Below, piece by piece: positions 22,740-32,323 of a stretch of DNA of 64,000 nt; the first letter of the stretch is position 1, and each line of letters starts with the position of its first letter. The translations under genes and the position numbers were made by a program. Below the pieces are notes generated by a model. It did no database searches and was not told the DNA's origin. It saw nothing but the letters and a program-made list of their open reading frames with translations. Origin of the DNA: Bog-473 sp963791995 (GTDB taxonomy: Bacteria; Actinomycetota; Acidimicrobiia; Acidimicrobiales; RAAP-2); contig CAWBUQ010000001.1 of NCBI GenBank assembly GCA_963791995.1, forward strand, positions 372,001 through 436,000, given 5' to 3'.

Positions 22740-23524
22740 GCGCGCGCCGCCCGCTGGTCAGCGGGAACTGGAAGATGCACCACGACCATATTGAGGCGCT
22801 GCACACCGTGCGCGACCTCGGCCTCCGGCTCAAGCCCGAGGACGTGGCACGCCTCGACGTCTCGGTCCATCCACCCTTCACCGACCTGCGCACGGTTCAG
22901 ACGCTGGTCGAAAAGGAGCGCATCCCCGTCGCGCTCGGGGCGCAGCACTGCTCCGACGAGGACGCCGGCGCCCGCACGGGCGAGGTCAGCCCGCGCTTCT
23001 TGTCCCGGCTCGGCACCGCCTACGTCATCGTCGGCCATTCCGAGCGCCGCACCCTCTTCGGGATGGACGACGCCACCGTCGCCTCCACCCTGCGGGCGGT
23101 GCTGCGCCACGAGATGACGCCCATCGTCTGCGTGGGGGAGACCGAGGAACAGCGGGCAGGCAGTCACACCGAGGCGGTGCTCGAGGAGCAGGTCATGGCG
23201 GCCCTCTCGGGCCTGGGGGCCGAGGTGGTGGGTGCCCTGGTCCTGGCCTACGAGCCGATCTGGGCCATCGGCACGGGGACGCCGGCCACGGCGATGGACG
23301 CCGAGGACGCCTGCGTCTTCATCCGCTCCCTGGTGGCCAAGGTCGGCGGGGACGACGCGGCGGCGAGCGTGCGGATCCAGTACGGGGGGTCGGTGAACGG
23401 GGAGAACGCGGCGGATTTCATGGCCGAACCCGACGTCGACGGCCTGCTCGTGGGCGGGGCCAGCCTGGAGGCGGCCGCCTTCACCGACATCATCCGGGCC
23501 ACCGCCGCCTGCTACCGTTCCTAG
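22736..23524 (+). CDS. tpiA: Triosephosphate isomerase
   Basis: Interconverts dihydroxyacetone phosphate and glyceraldehyde 3-phosphate. 262 residues. Substrate-binding SGNWKMH (Asn and Lys), catalytic His in VIVGHSERR, catalytic Glu in LAYEPIWAIGTGTPAT, and phosphate-binding loops YGGSVNGEN and GLLVGGASL. GTG 22736 overlaps the stop of pgk by 4 bp (GTGA). Followed after 48 bp by secG, the conserved actinobacterial arrangement. Confidence 0.97.
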   Translation: MSARRPLVSGNWKMHHDHIEALHTVRDLGLRLKPEDVARLDVSVHPPFTDLRTVQTLVEKERIPVALGAQHCSDEDAGARTGEVSPRFLSRLGTAYVIVGHSERRTLFGMDDATVASTLRAVLRHEMTPIVCVGETEEQRAGSHTEAVLEEQVMAALSGLGAEVVGALVLAYEPIWAIGTGTPATAMDAEDACVFIRSLVAKVGGDDAAASVRIQYGGSVNGENAADFMAEPDVDGLLVGGASLEAAAFTDIIRATAACYRS

Positions 23525-23572
23525 GCTGAGCAGGTAACGGCCGTCTCGGCCGCCGAGCTGGAGGCTCCTCCG

Positions 23573-23821
23573 TTGTTGGCAACCATCTCCACACTCACGT
23601 GGGTGTACATCGTCATCGAAGTGCTCGCCGCGCTCGGGCTCATCTTCCTCATCCTGATGCACAGCGGGAAGGGCGGCGGGCTCTCTGACATGTTCGGCGG
23701 CAGCGTCGGCGCCGCCGCCCAGGGCTCGACGGTGGTGGAGCGGAACCTCGACCGCATCACGGTCACGGTCGCCATCGTCTTCGCCTTCGCCACGATCACG
23801 CTGGATCTCCGGCTGCAGTGA
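23573..23821 (+). CDS. secG: Preprotein translocase subunit SecG
   Basis: Small membrane subunit of the SecYEG protein-export channel. 82 residues with two membrane segments (about residues 9-26 and 58-77) joined by a Gly-rich cytoplasmic loop, MHSGKGGGLSDMFGGS, which is the family signature. TTG start at 23573, supported by GGAGG at 23560-23564 eight bases upstream. Its stop overlaps the GTG of the downstream lipoprotein gene by 4 bp. Confidence 0.93.
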   Translation: MLATISTLTWVYIVIEVLAALGLIFLILMHSGKGGGLSDMFGGSVGAAAQGSTVVERNLDRITVTVAIVFAFATITLDLRLQ

Positions 23822-25627
23822 CGGGCCGGGGCCCACGCCCCCGGCGCTGGCGCTGGCTGGTCGGGTCTCTCGGAGCGCTCGGGTTGCTGGCGGCGGCCTG
23901 CGGTGGGGGCGCCGGCGGCAGCGGGACGACCGTCACCTACGTCGGCGTGGCCGGTGGGGCCATCTCCTTCGGCATGACCCAGAGCCGTGACTGGCTGCAA
24001 CCCCAACACGGTCGAAGGCGACATTCCCGGCACGCTGACCGTGCTCGGTGCCGTCCTGCCCAGCCCGTGGACCGTGAACAGCGCGGGGATGATGACGCCG
24101 AACCTGACCTTCGCCTCGTCCGAGCTCGTGAACCTCAAGCCCGAGACGGTCGTCTACACCTTGAACCCCAAGGCCGTGTGGTCCGACGGGGTGCCCATCA
24201 CCGCGGCCGACTTCAAGTACGCCTGGGAGCAGCAGCGCGGCGACCCCGTCGTGTCCTCTCCGGACGTGACGAGCATCGCCGGCTACCGGGACATCTCGTC
24301 GATCACCGGGTCCAACGGCGGCAGCACCGTGACGGTGAAGTTCAAGAAGGCCTTCGCCGACTGGCAGTCGCTCTTCGACAACCTCGTGCCCGCCCACGTG
24401 ATGGAGAAGGTCGGGTGGAACCCGGCCTGCCCGACGGTGAGCCCGGCCATCGACCTCTCGGGCGGCCCGTTCAAGATCGGGTCGGTCTCGGGCCAGACCA
24501 TCACGCTGGTGCAGAACCCCAAGTGGTGGGGGACCCCGGCCAACGCCCGCTCGGTCACCGTGCACATCGCGTCGTCGACCGATCAGCTGGCCCAGTGGAT
24601 GACCTCGGGCTACGTCCAGGTGGCCGAGCCGACCACCGTGACCCAGCCCTTCCTCACCCAGATGACCGGCCTCCCCGGCGTCCAGAGCGACGTCGACACC
24701 TCCGACACCATGCTGCAGCTCGACATGGCCAGTTCGCTCGACTCGGACCTCTCGCCGGACCTGCGCTTCGCCATCGCGCTGTCGATCAACCGCCAGGACC
24801 TGGTGAACCAGGAGGTGAGTTGGGCCGTGCCCGGCATCTCGGTGGCCGACAGCCACGTCTACGTCCAAGGGCAGCAGAACTACAAGCCCGCACCCACGGG
24901 CGCACCGACCACCACCGTGCCGCCGCCCACGTCGTCGACGTCGACGACGGCGATCGGGTCCGGGGGCAGCGTCAACTTCCCGGTCACCCCGGTGCCGGAC
25001 CAGGCGGCGGCCTTCATTGAGGCGTCGGGCCTCAACCGCGACGGGGGGACGCAGTACTACCACTCGGCCTTCGGCGCGCCCTTCGAGCTCCACATGGTCT
25101 ACGACTCGAGCGACCCCTGGGCGTCCGAGGCGGCACCAGTCATCCGAGCCGAGCTGGCGGCGGCGGGGCTCGAGACCACGCTCTTGCCGGTCGCCGGCGC
25201 CACCCAGACCGGGCAGGTCCTGGCCGACGGCTTCGCCGACCTCGCCCTGGTGCCCGTGACGTTCTCGCCCTACATGAGCCAGACGCTCTCGTGGTACACG
25301 ATGCTCCTCGGCCCTCCGGGCAAGAACGGGAGCGAGGACTGGACCAACTTCTCGGACAACCAGTTCGACCAGACGGTGCAGACCGCGTCGCAACAGCTGA
25401 ACCCCGTCACGGCCGCTCCCTTCTACGCACAGGCGGACACGGACCTTTGGAAACAGATGGTCTCCCTCCCGATCTACGCGGAGCCGGCCGCGCTGGCCTG
25501 GAGCCGGACCATCGGCGGGGTGACGCCCATGCCACGCAGCACGTCCATTCTGTGGAACGCCCAACTGTGGGCGGTCCGCCAGCCCGAGTCGACCAACAAC
25601 ACGACGCCCTCGTTACCGGGGCAGTAG
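23818..25627 (+). CDS. Family 5 (oligopeptide-type) ABC transporter substrate-binding lipoprotein (one frameshift)
   Basis: Extracytoplasmic solute-binding protein of the DppA/OppA type, anchored by a lipid. The N-terminus has Arg-rich residues, a hydrophobic core and a lipobox ending LLAAAC at about residue 26. After one extra base near 23982 the mature part runs to 25627: KAVWSDGVPITAADFKYAWE is the SBP_bac_5 signature and FKKAFADWQSLF follows. Odd: a Pro/Thr/Ser-rich linker (24888-24960, with repeated TTT and PPP) sits inside the binding protein, an unusual place. GTG start overlaps secG. No permease or ATPase genes are nearby, so its transporter partners are elsewhere. Ligand unknown. Confidence 0.85.
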
Positions 25628-25736
25628 GAGCGCGCTCGTTCGGCCTGTCTACCCGTGGTTGGGTGGTTCGTGCAGCTCAGAGAGGCCGATGGGGCCGCGC
25701 TACGATCTCGAGACGCTGCTTTTCAAATGCAACCTC

Positions 25737-25820
25737 GTCGGAGTGGCGGAATAGGCAGACGCGCCAGCTTGAGGGGCTGGTGCCCGCAAGGGCGTGGGGG
25801 TTCAAGTCCCCCCTCCGACA
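25737..25820 (+). tRNA. tRNA-Leu, anticodon GAG
   Basis: 84-nt class II tRNA. The acceptor stem pairs GTCGGAG (25737-25743) with CTCCGAC (25813-25819), discriminator A at 25820, no encoded CCA. The anticodon arm is CCAGC/GCTGG with loop TTGAGGG, giving anticodon GAG at 25771-25773 (reads CUC and CUU). A variable arm TGCCCGCAAGGGCG and the T arm GGGGG-TTCAAGT-CCCCC follow. It marks the left edge of the accessory region, a common place for element integration. Confidence 0.95.
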
Positions 25821-26273
25821 CATGATCTCGTAGGTACGGCAGATGATGCCCGACGGCGTTGACCGTGTCCTCGATGCCGTCGGTGCCGATGAGGGCGCCG
25901 AGCGAGGCCAGGTGGCCGCTGAGGCCCGGCAGCAGCTTCTGGATGGATGCGGTCCGGCGGGAGAGCCGCAGCCGCTCTCCAGGTCGACCGCCTGGTGGCC
26001 GAGCGTGGCCCACTGCACCTGAATCCACTCGGGGGCCAGGGGCCATCGGGATCTGGTCCGATCGTCGGTGGGGGAGCGAAAGATCAACCACTCTCCGGTG
26101 GCATAGGCCCACAGGATTCATCCCTGTCGCCGCGGTGACATCAGTCTAAGTGGTCGAGACGCTCCCTTTTCGGCGAGGGGTGAATGTCCCTGGTCCGTCT
26201 CGAAAGCAGCATGATGGTCGGACGTATCCTTTCGAGTGGTCCCGATCCAGCGTGCCCGATCCTGAGGTCTGCC
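25821..26273. other. Intergenic, no gene recognised
   Basis: About 450 bp with open frames on both strands but none with a family motif, start signal or codon pattern I would trust. The minus-strand frame that runs into the tRNA gene (from about 26120) contains KLLPGLSGHLASLGALIG, which has a protein-like look and may be a decayed gene end, but it has no recognisable start. Confidence 0.4.
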
Positions 26274-26623
26274 ATGTCGTCGTCTGATGGTGAGCGTGAG
26301 GAAGACGCCTTCGGTTTCGATGGCACTCCGTCGCGTGACGGAGGCACAAGGAGCCCAACATTGCGGGCTTGGGCCGCGAAGTACATGTGGAGGTTGAGCG
26401 TCGCCATAATCCTGCTCATTGCCGCTGCGCTTCTCGGACCCCGGGTCGTTCTGATCGGCCTGCTCATGCTGGGACCGTGCTGCGCGCTGTTCAGCACCCG
26501 GCGAGTCTCGACCGCCCAGGCGGGGGGAATCGCTGTGGGGCTGGCCCTCTTCTTGGCTCTTCCCGATGGGATCTGGGGCACACCTGGGCCGCCGGGATCA
26601 TCGAATCGGCGAAGCGGCACTGA
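26274..26623 (+). CDS. Small membrane protein, probable frameshift near its end
   Basis: Reading from ATG 26274 gives about 40 hydrophilic residues, then membrane segments RLSVAIILLIAAALLGPRVV and AGGIAVGLALFLALPDGIWG. The motif PDGIWGT reminds me of the N-terminal membrane part of actinobacterial PP2C/SpoIIE-type phosphatases. As given, the frame stays open into the DUF4118 gene, but near 26590 another frame takes over naturally (TWAAGIIESAKRH) and stops at 26621-26623. So two separate genes with an indel between them fit better than one fused protein. Function unknown. Confidence 0.4.
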
Positions 26624-26678
26624 GCCTGCGCCAAGACGTCGTGGGAAACTGGGGACAACAGATCGAAGCGAGGCAGCC

Positions 26679-27428
26679 ATGGAGAGAATCCGACTTCACC
26701 GAGACCAGATAGCCCTCATCGCCGCGGTCGTCCTGCCGCTCGGCGTGGCGGCCGTCCTGGTCCCCTTCGGCTCGAGCTTCGCCAACACGGCATCCGCGCT
26801 GATCCTCGTGGCGGTCATCGCGGCGGTCGCAGCACTGGGCAACCGGATCTCGGGCTTCGTAGCCACGGTTTCTGCGACCTTGTGGTTCGACTTCTTCCTC
26901 ACCCGACCCTACGAGAAACTGACCATCACCCACCGGCCGGACATCGAGACTGCCCTGAGCCTCTTCGTCGTCGGGATCATCGTGACCGAGCTGGCAGCCC
27001 GCAACCGTCATCACCATGCCATGGCCGCCGAGGAGGCCGACTTCGTCGGTCTCATCCACTACATCTCGGAACTCGCGACGTCGGGCGCTTCTTCCCGTGA
27101 AGTGGTTGAGCGTGTGCGGCGAGAACTGGTCTCCGTGCTCCACCTTCGGGAGTGCCGCTACGAATCAGGTCAGGCTGAACAGCCGATGATGCGGCTCGAA
27201 CATGACGCTCAGGTTGTTCTCGGGGGCAGAACCTGGGCCGTCGATCGCCTGGGGTTGCCCGGCCCGGAGATCGAGTTGGTCGTTCAGAGCCAGGGCCGCA
27301 CGCTGGGCCGCTTCGTCATGACACCGACCCCGGGATATGAGGTCTCGTACGAGCGAAGGGTGGTGGCCGTGACGATCGCCGATCAGGTCGGTGCATCGTT
27401 GCGACCTCTGCTCGGTTCTCGTGCGTAA
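26679..27428 (+). CDS. DUF4118 (KdpD-like membrane sensor) domain protein
   Basis: About 250 residues from ATG 26679. The first ~110 hold four membrane helices of the DUF4118 type: IALIAAVVLPLGVAAVLVPF, a second helix with LGNRISGFVATVSATLWFDFF, the typical LTRPYEKLTI after it, and a last helix ending at LAARNRHHH. A GAF-like soluble region follows (EEADFVGLIHYISELATSGA ... GGRTWAVDRLGLPG). There is no histidine-kinase domain. DUF4118 is the membrane part of the KdpD potassium/turgor sensor; stand-alone forms like this one are common in actinobacteria and of unknown role. Neighbouring ion-transport genes are suggestive only. Confidence 0.75.
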   Translation: MERIRLHRDQIALIAAVVLPLGVAAVLVPFGSSFANTASALILVAVIAAVAALGNRISGFVATVSATLWFDFFLTRPYEKLTITHRPDIETALSLFVVGIIVTELAARNRHHHAMAAEEADFVGLIHYISELATSGASSREVVERVRRELVSVLHLRECRYESGQAEQPMMRLEHDAQVVLGGRTWAVDRLGLPGPEIELVVQSQGRTLGRFVMTPTPGYEVSYERRVVAVTIADQVGASLRPLLGSRA

Positions 27429-27472
27429 CGAGGAAGGTGCATCGGGTGCTGCGGGGGATGCTCTTCGACCCT

Positions 27473-28474
27473 CTAACTGGTGACTAGAAGCAGACACACA
27501 AAGAGGGCGTAGGCCGCGATGATCACCGCGCCTGAGATACGTCGCAAGCCGTGCCCAAAAAGGGCGAGCGCCAACGTCAAGACGGTGAGCCCCACGTACC
27601 AACCGGCAATGAGGAGGCCTGATCCCGACGGTTTGGCCAGGCCGATGACGGTTGCAGGGATCAAGAGACCGGCAGTCACATTGAGAGAATTCGAGTTGAG
27701 CGCGGTGCTCAGCGTCGCCGCCCCGCGTCCTCGCCGGGCCAGGTAGACCGCAGATACCGCATTGGGAAGGCTGGTCACCGCGGCCAGGACCAGGCCGCCG
27801 ACGACGATCTCGGGGACTGCGAAGTGGACGCCCAGCGAGGTCGCGCCTCGCTCCATAGCGATGCTGGCGACCACGACGACCACCAGGGCTCCACCGGCCA
27901 TGAGAGCGTCGCCTCCCGTGCCCCGTCGAGGGTGGATGGCCACCTCCAACTCGCTCTCTTCCTCGACGATTGCAGCTGTGATCCACGCCGTCCAGCTCGT
28001 CGGCAGCCGGAGCCGTCCGAGGATTCGTTGGTGCGCTCCCAGGAGCAGGACATAGGGGATCAGGACGGCGAGGACGACGGTGAGGCCCGCTTCCGCCGAG
28101 AGCCGGCCCCCCACACTCAGGAGACAGGCCACGCCGACGAGCATGGCAACAACGCCATTGAGCACGACCACCCTTCGGTGCAGGCTGATGCGACCAGCCA
28201 CGACGGCTCCGAGGCCCAGCAGGGCCGCCAGATTGAAGACGTTCGAACCCAGGACGACCCCGGCACCGACAGCCGCCTGGTGGTGCACCAGCGCGGTGAC
28301 GGCGGCCGTGATCTCGGGTGCGTCGGCCGCAAGCGCTGCCACCATGCCCAGCAGTGCCTCGGAGAGACCGAGGCGCTCACCGACTCGCTCGAGCCGCTGG
28401 ACGAGGACCCAGCTCGTGGCGAGGCTGACACCGGCACCAACGACGAAGAGCACGAAGGAGGCTTCGACGTTCAT
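27473..28474 (-). CDS. Sodium/calcium exchanger (CaCA, YrbG-like) family protein
   Basis: Membrane antiporter of the CaCA superfamily, likely exchanging Ca2+ (or another cation) for Na+ or H+. 333 residues from ATG 28474, ten or more hydrophobic segments. The two alpha repeats are visible: ALAADAPEITAAVTAL with VVLGSNVFNLAALLGLGAVV in the first half, and VLAAVTSLPNAVSAVYLARR with ALNSNSLNVTAGLLIPATV in the second. The acidic residue of the first repeat (APE) is present; the second repeat has SLPN where GTSxPE is usual, so ion coordination may differ. A longer start at 28528 is possible. Divergent from the K+ channel gene. Confidence 0.82.
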   Translation of the reverse strand: MNVEASFVLFVVGAGVSLATSWVLVQRLERVGERLGLSEALLGMVAALAADAPEITAAVTALVHHQAAVGAGVVLGSNVFNLAALLGLGAVVAGRISLHRRVVVLNGVVAMLVGVACLLSVGGRLSAEAGLTVVLAVLIPYVLLLGAHQRILGRLRLPTSWTAWITAAIVEEESELEVAIHPRRGTGGDALMAGGALVVVVVASIAMERGATSLGVHFAVPEIVVGGLVLAAVTSLPNAVSAVYLARRGRGAATLSTALNSNSLNVTAGLLIPATVIGLAKPSGSGLLIAGWYVGLTVLTLALALFGHGLRRISGAVIIAAYALFVCLLLVTS

Positions 28475-28717
28475 CGCCGGTCGGATCCCGAGCTCATGCG
28501 CCGCGACGCGCGACCGGCGTGCACGCATGGACGGGTTGTGAGGGTGGATGCAGGTGGCACACGCAGCTCCTTCGCGCGAACTATCGATGTGCCGACCAGG
28601 CTTCCCGGCTCTCCACTCACAGCGTACCGTTCGGCCTTGCCGGCGCGGAGTGCCCGACCTCTCGAATCCGACGCACCGACACCCCCTAGCCCAGGGGTGT
28701 CCTAGGCCTCTTCAGGC

Positions 28718-29722
28718 ATGATGAACCCGGTGAGCGACCCATTTCGCAGAGTGAGGGTCGGGCTCGTGGCCCTGGCGCTCGTGCTCGTCGCCGGCACAGT
28801 GGGCTACCTGCTGCTCGGATTCGACGTTCTCGACTCCATCTACCAGTCGGTCACCACCGTCACAACCGTGGGGTTCACGTCGCCGCGCCCGCTGGGTGCC
28901 GGCAGCAAGACCTTCACCATCGTCCTGATCCTGGTGGGCGTCGGTACGGCGCTGTATACATTCACGGTCGTGCTCGAGGTGCTCATCGAGGGCCACATGC
29001 AAGACCTCGTGAGGAGGCGCAAAATGGAGCGCGACATCGCCCGGATGTCCGGGCATGTGATCGTCTGCGGCTGGGGACGGGTCGGGCGTGAAGTGGCCCG
29101 GTTCCTGGTGAGCGCCGGGCGGCAGATCGTGATAATTGACAATGACCCCGAGCGGCTTTCCGCGGTGCCCTATGCCTCGGTGCATGGCGACGTGACCCAG
29201 GACGAGACGCTTCGCCAGGCCGGCATCGAACGAGCCGCCACGCTCGTCGCAGCCATCGACACGGACGCCGACAACCTCTACGTGACGGTCGCGGGAAGGT
29301 CGATGCGGCCCGATCTGCAGATCATCGCCCGGGCCCGCAATGAGTCCTCGGAGCCGAAGCTCTTGCGCGCCGGCGCCAACAGGGTGGTTAACCCGCAACA
29401 GTTGGGTGGCGACCGTATGGCGTCATTCGTCACCCAGCCATTCGTGGTGGACTTCGTCGACGTCGTCATGCACGACGGCACGCTCGAGTTCCGGTTGGAG
29501 GAGCTGGCTGTTTCTGCGGCGTCGTCGCTGTCGGGCAGCACCCTGCGCTCGGCGCAGCTCCGCGATCGAACCGGTGCCCTGGTGCTGGCCATTCGCAAAC
29601 CCGAGGGATTCTTCGTCACCAATCCGTCGCCCGAAGACGTCATTGCGGCCGGCGACGTCTTGATCAGCGTCGGCACGGCCGAGCAGCTCGCCGCGCTGGC
29701 GGAGTTCGCGGCCCGCCGTTGA
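28718..29722 (+). CDS. Potassium channel with TrkA-N (RCK) and TrkA-C domains
   Basis: 334-residue two-helix K+ channel subunit. First helix GLVALALVLVAGTVGYLLLG, pore helix and filter SVTTVTTVGFTSP (TVGF in place of TVGYG), second helix FTIVLILVGVGTALYTFTVV. Then a cytoplasmic RCK domain with the Rossmann signature VIVCGWGRVGREVARFLVSAG and acidic strand end VIIDNDPERL, and a TrkA-C domain from about residue 245. Regulated by nucleotide or ion binding to the RCK domain in related channels. Two ATGs at 28718 and 28721. Sits next to the CaCA antiporter (divergent, 243 bp). Confidence 0.88.
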   Translation: MMNPVSDPFRRVRVGLVALALVLVAGTVGYLLLGFDVLDSIYQSVTTVTTVGFTSPRPLGAGSKTFTIVLILVGVGTALYTFTVVLEVLIEGHMQDLVRRRKMERDIARMSGHVIVCGWGRVGREVARFLVSAGRQIVIIDNDPERLSAVPYASVHGDVTQDETLRQAGIERAATLVAAIDTDADNLYVTVAGRSMRPDLQIIARARNESSEPKLLRAGANRVVNPQQLGGDRMASFVTQPFVVDFVDVVMHDGTLEFRLEELAVSAASSLSGSTLRSAQLRDRTGALVLAIRKPEGFFVTNPSPEDVIAAGDVLISVGTAEQLAALAEFAARR

Positions 29723-30035
29723 GGCTGGGCATGCGCGCGTTGGCTCGTGATGCTGTTTGAGGGTGCTGTGTTACAGGATCCGCACCCTGCCGGCTTCCGG
29801 TCGGCCTATCGCCCCAGGTCCATGGGCCGGATCCGCCAGTCGGGATTCGCGTAGTCGGGCCCTCCGACACCGCAGGCCAGACGGTCTATCTAGGCCTATT
29901 CGCACGGAGCCCATGGCGTGGGTTCGAGGCGGTGTGCGATAAGCGCGCACTCAGATCGGTGCGTTGCAGTCAATCAAACAGAACGGTTGCTTTGAGCTTC
30001 CCCCGCTCCAGCGGACAATTGGTGTTGGTCATTGA
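29723..30035. other. Intergenic, possible insertion-sequence end
   Basis: 313 bp without a credible gene. The last part (about 29994-30027) contains CCAGCGGACAATTGGTGTTG, which resembles terminal inverted repeats of IS3-family elements and lies just outside the transposase remnant at 30036. I found no matching copy on the other side. The rest shows nothing I recognise. Confidence 0.35.
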
Positions 30036-30224
30036 TCATGCCGTGTGCGCGGCTTCGTAGTCCACGGGACTGAGCACCTGGCAGTAGCTGTGGCGTCGAC
30101 GCGGGTTGTACCAGACCTCGATCCATTCGAAGATGGCCTGGGCCAGTTTGGTGGCGGCTCTCCCAGTGGTGCTCGTCGAGCAGCTCGAGCTGGAGGATTG
30201 GGACTTGACAGCCCATAGGAGCAT
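30036..30224 (-). mobile_element. IS3-family transposase remnant (C-terminal end of the integrase core)
   Basis: Minus-strand fragment ending in AIFEWIEVWYNPRRRHSYCQ and LSPVDYEAAHTA, the typical end of IS3-family OrfB (DDE integrase core, usually 'IFEYIEVFYNRRRRHSALGYLSPVDFE'). The preceding family sequence ELLDEHHWESRHQ is present but in another frame, so there is an indel near 30155. Upstream of about 30215 nothing of the transposase is left and the glycosyltransferase gene begins at 30252. The element is therefore truncated and inactive. Confidence 0.8.
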
Positions 30225-30251
30225 CGAACGGGGATGCCCGGCATTGAGGCG

Positions 30252-31690
30252 CTACGAAGACCAATGAACGGCGAGCACGTTCTGCTGAATGGCAATGAGG
30301 GTCCCGCCGAGTCCGATAGCAGGCAGAAGAAACCGGACCGGCAATCTCCATCTCTCCAGTCCCAAGGCAGCCAAACAGGCAACCGCCACCAGGCCGACGA
30401 ACGCGTACCTCGCCTGGTACGTGCCAGTCTGAAAAGCAAGGCCCCAAACCGACAGAAATCCCGCGACTGCGATCGTCGACAACGTTGCGACAGCCTTGTA
30501 GTTGACGTGTCGATGGACGAGACCTGCGAACGCTCCGGCAAGCACAAGGAAGAAGATGACATTGACGGGCCATGACCAGTGAAACTCATTCCAACCTGAC
30601 TGATACCAAAAGCTATCGAGGATTTTCTCGGGCACATGGACGACGATCAGACTCAGCCAGTTACTGACGCGATACGGAGTCCAATAGAAAGTGCCCACAG
30701 CACCCACTTGGGTCAAGTATCGGGTACTCGCAGCCAGTGCCAGGGGATCGCCATATCGGACAGTGTTCTGAATGAGGTACCAAGAACTGAACAGAAGGGT
30801 GGACAGCACGCCAACACCGAAGTACTCGGCACGCGTCCTCCAGTTTCTAACCATTAGCGGAAGCACGACGAGGACAAGTCCGATCGGCAGTACGGATAAT
30901 TTCGTGAGCACAAGCAAGCCGACAATCGCGCCGACTACAGCCATACGCCAGCGACTAGGCGCACGCGCATATTGCAAGGCGGTGAGAGTTAGTACCGCCC
31001 CGAGCAGATCGACCAGGTTGTCATTTGTCACGAAAGAAGAGAGAAACACGAATCTAGGCAGAAATGCGACGATTGAGGCACCCACAACCGGGGTCCATGG
31101 ATCTGATGAAACCAGTTTCACGGCGAAGAACGCGAAGAGCACCGTTAACGCGCCCAAGAGGACATTGGGCAAGCCGAAGCCAGAGAAGGAATTGGTGGTC
31201 TGGCCGAGCTGTGGTGGACAAAATATCCTTCAGAGGTCTCTGTCGTTCCTAACCTCGCCTTACCGCTATAAGGCGGTTTGACAGGTACCCCTGCAAGTCG
31301 CTGCCAACCTGCGAGCGCCAGATAGTACAGGGGCGCCTGATGGGCTTCGTCTCCGGTGCAGTACCTGCCTGAAAACATGCACTTTGAGTTCATGCCATAC
31401 CAATGACCGGCGACCAACGTCTCGATGTTCTGCACATGACCTGGTTCGTCGGCAGCCTCATATGCCGGAGTCTTGAAGGCAATGAACGTTCCGAGCGCGA
31501 TGAACAGCGAAAGGATCCCAACCAGGGCGAAGGTGACCCAACGGGAGGGGCCACCTTCCGTCCGTTCGGAGCCAGTGGCGCCATGCTCAGCTCGGCCACC
31601 AAATGCAGTGTCAGGTTGCAACTCACGGCGATCTTCCAAGGGTGAGTCTGTCGCTATTTCGCCGTTGATTCCTTCCTCAGGATCCGCCAT
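30252..31690 (-). CDS. Membrane glycosyltransferase, GT39/DUF2142-like (one frameshift, AT-richer)
   Basis: About 480-residue multispanning protein. An N-terminal cytoplasmic tail of ~70 residues is followed by a first helix (WVTFALVGILSLFIALGTF), a periplasmic loop with YEAADEPGHVQNIETL (the acidic 'DEP.H' loop of GT-C enzymes using a polyprenyl-phosphate sugar) and about nine further helices. A missing base near 31207 moves the reading to another frame for the last ~300 residues. ATG 31690 is preceded by GGAGAAGAG at good spacing. Base composition is visibly more AT-rich than the flanking genes, and an IS3 remnant touches its 3' side: signs of horizontal transfer. Donor and acceptor unknown. 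Confidence 0.7.
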
Positions 31691-32323
31691 CAGCTCTTCT
31701 CCAGGTCTCAGCTTTTGATGCCCTGATGATGAGATATGGCCGGGACGCGATCCAAAATCGCCGCGAGAACTATCGCAAACGCATCGAGAAAAACGATCAC
31801 GGGAGTGTTGCGGCCGTAGCAATTGAGCGAACGTGAGGCATATCGAATAGCTTGCCCTACTGACGCCAAGAATACGGGTAGCCGCCTATCTCCATGGTGC
31901 TGCAGGGTGGCACCCCTTCCCGGCAGCGAGGATTGAGTTGGCCGCTGAGTAATCCACCACTTCGGTGAATGGATTGGCCAGCGGCTCTATTCGCTCGGAC
32001 TGGCCTCCGTCCTTGCCGGGCTTCGTTCGTCGTACTCGGCCCCGTCCTTCTATTTTCACTGTTCCGGGGAAACCAACAGCTCGGCACACTTGGAGGCCTG
32101 GCTCGCCGACCGTCGCAACCGACATCCCCCAACCCGCTCCACAACCGCGGGCTCCGGGAATCCAGACCCTCTTGGGCCATCTGACTGACCCAGAGGGAGT
32201 GAGCATCCAAGAACGCGACCAATGCATGGCACTCCGGAGATCGCCGCCTTGACGCCTTAGCGCTAGGACAATTCAGCGTGCACGCACCGGGGGCCTCTGG
32301 ATCTCCTCCGGAAAGGAAGCCGA
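31691..32323. other. Intergenic, nothing recognised
   Basis: About 630 bp. Several open frames exist on both strands but they show neither membrane segments, conserved motifs nor a ribosome binding site. The composition shifts from the AT-richer glycosyltransferase side to GC-rich around 32100. It probably contains the promoters of the divergent genes at 31690 and 32324. Confidence 0.4.

Noticed and set aside
25737..25820. Target-site duplication of the tRNA-Leu 3' end as proof of an integrated element
   Set aside because: I found no second copy of the T-arm/acceptor segment in the window and no integrase next to the tRNA; XerD at 58.7 kb belongs to a conserved housekeeping cluster.
25677..26121. 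Minus-strand frames running through the tRNA-Leu gene
   Set aside because: They translate the tRNA antisense (GGLEPPRPCGHQPLKLARLP type text), a well-known annotation artefact.
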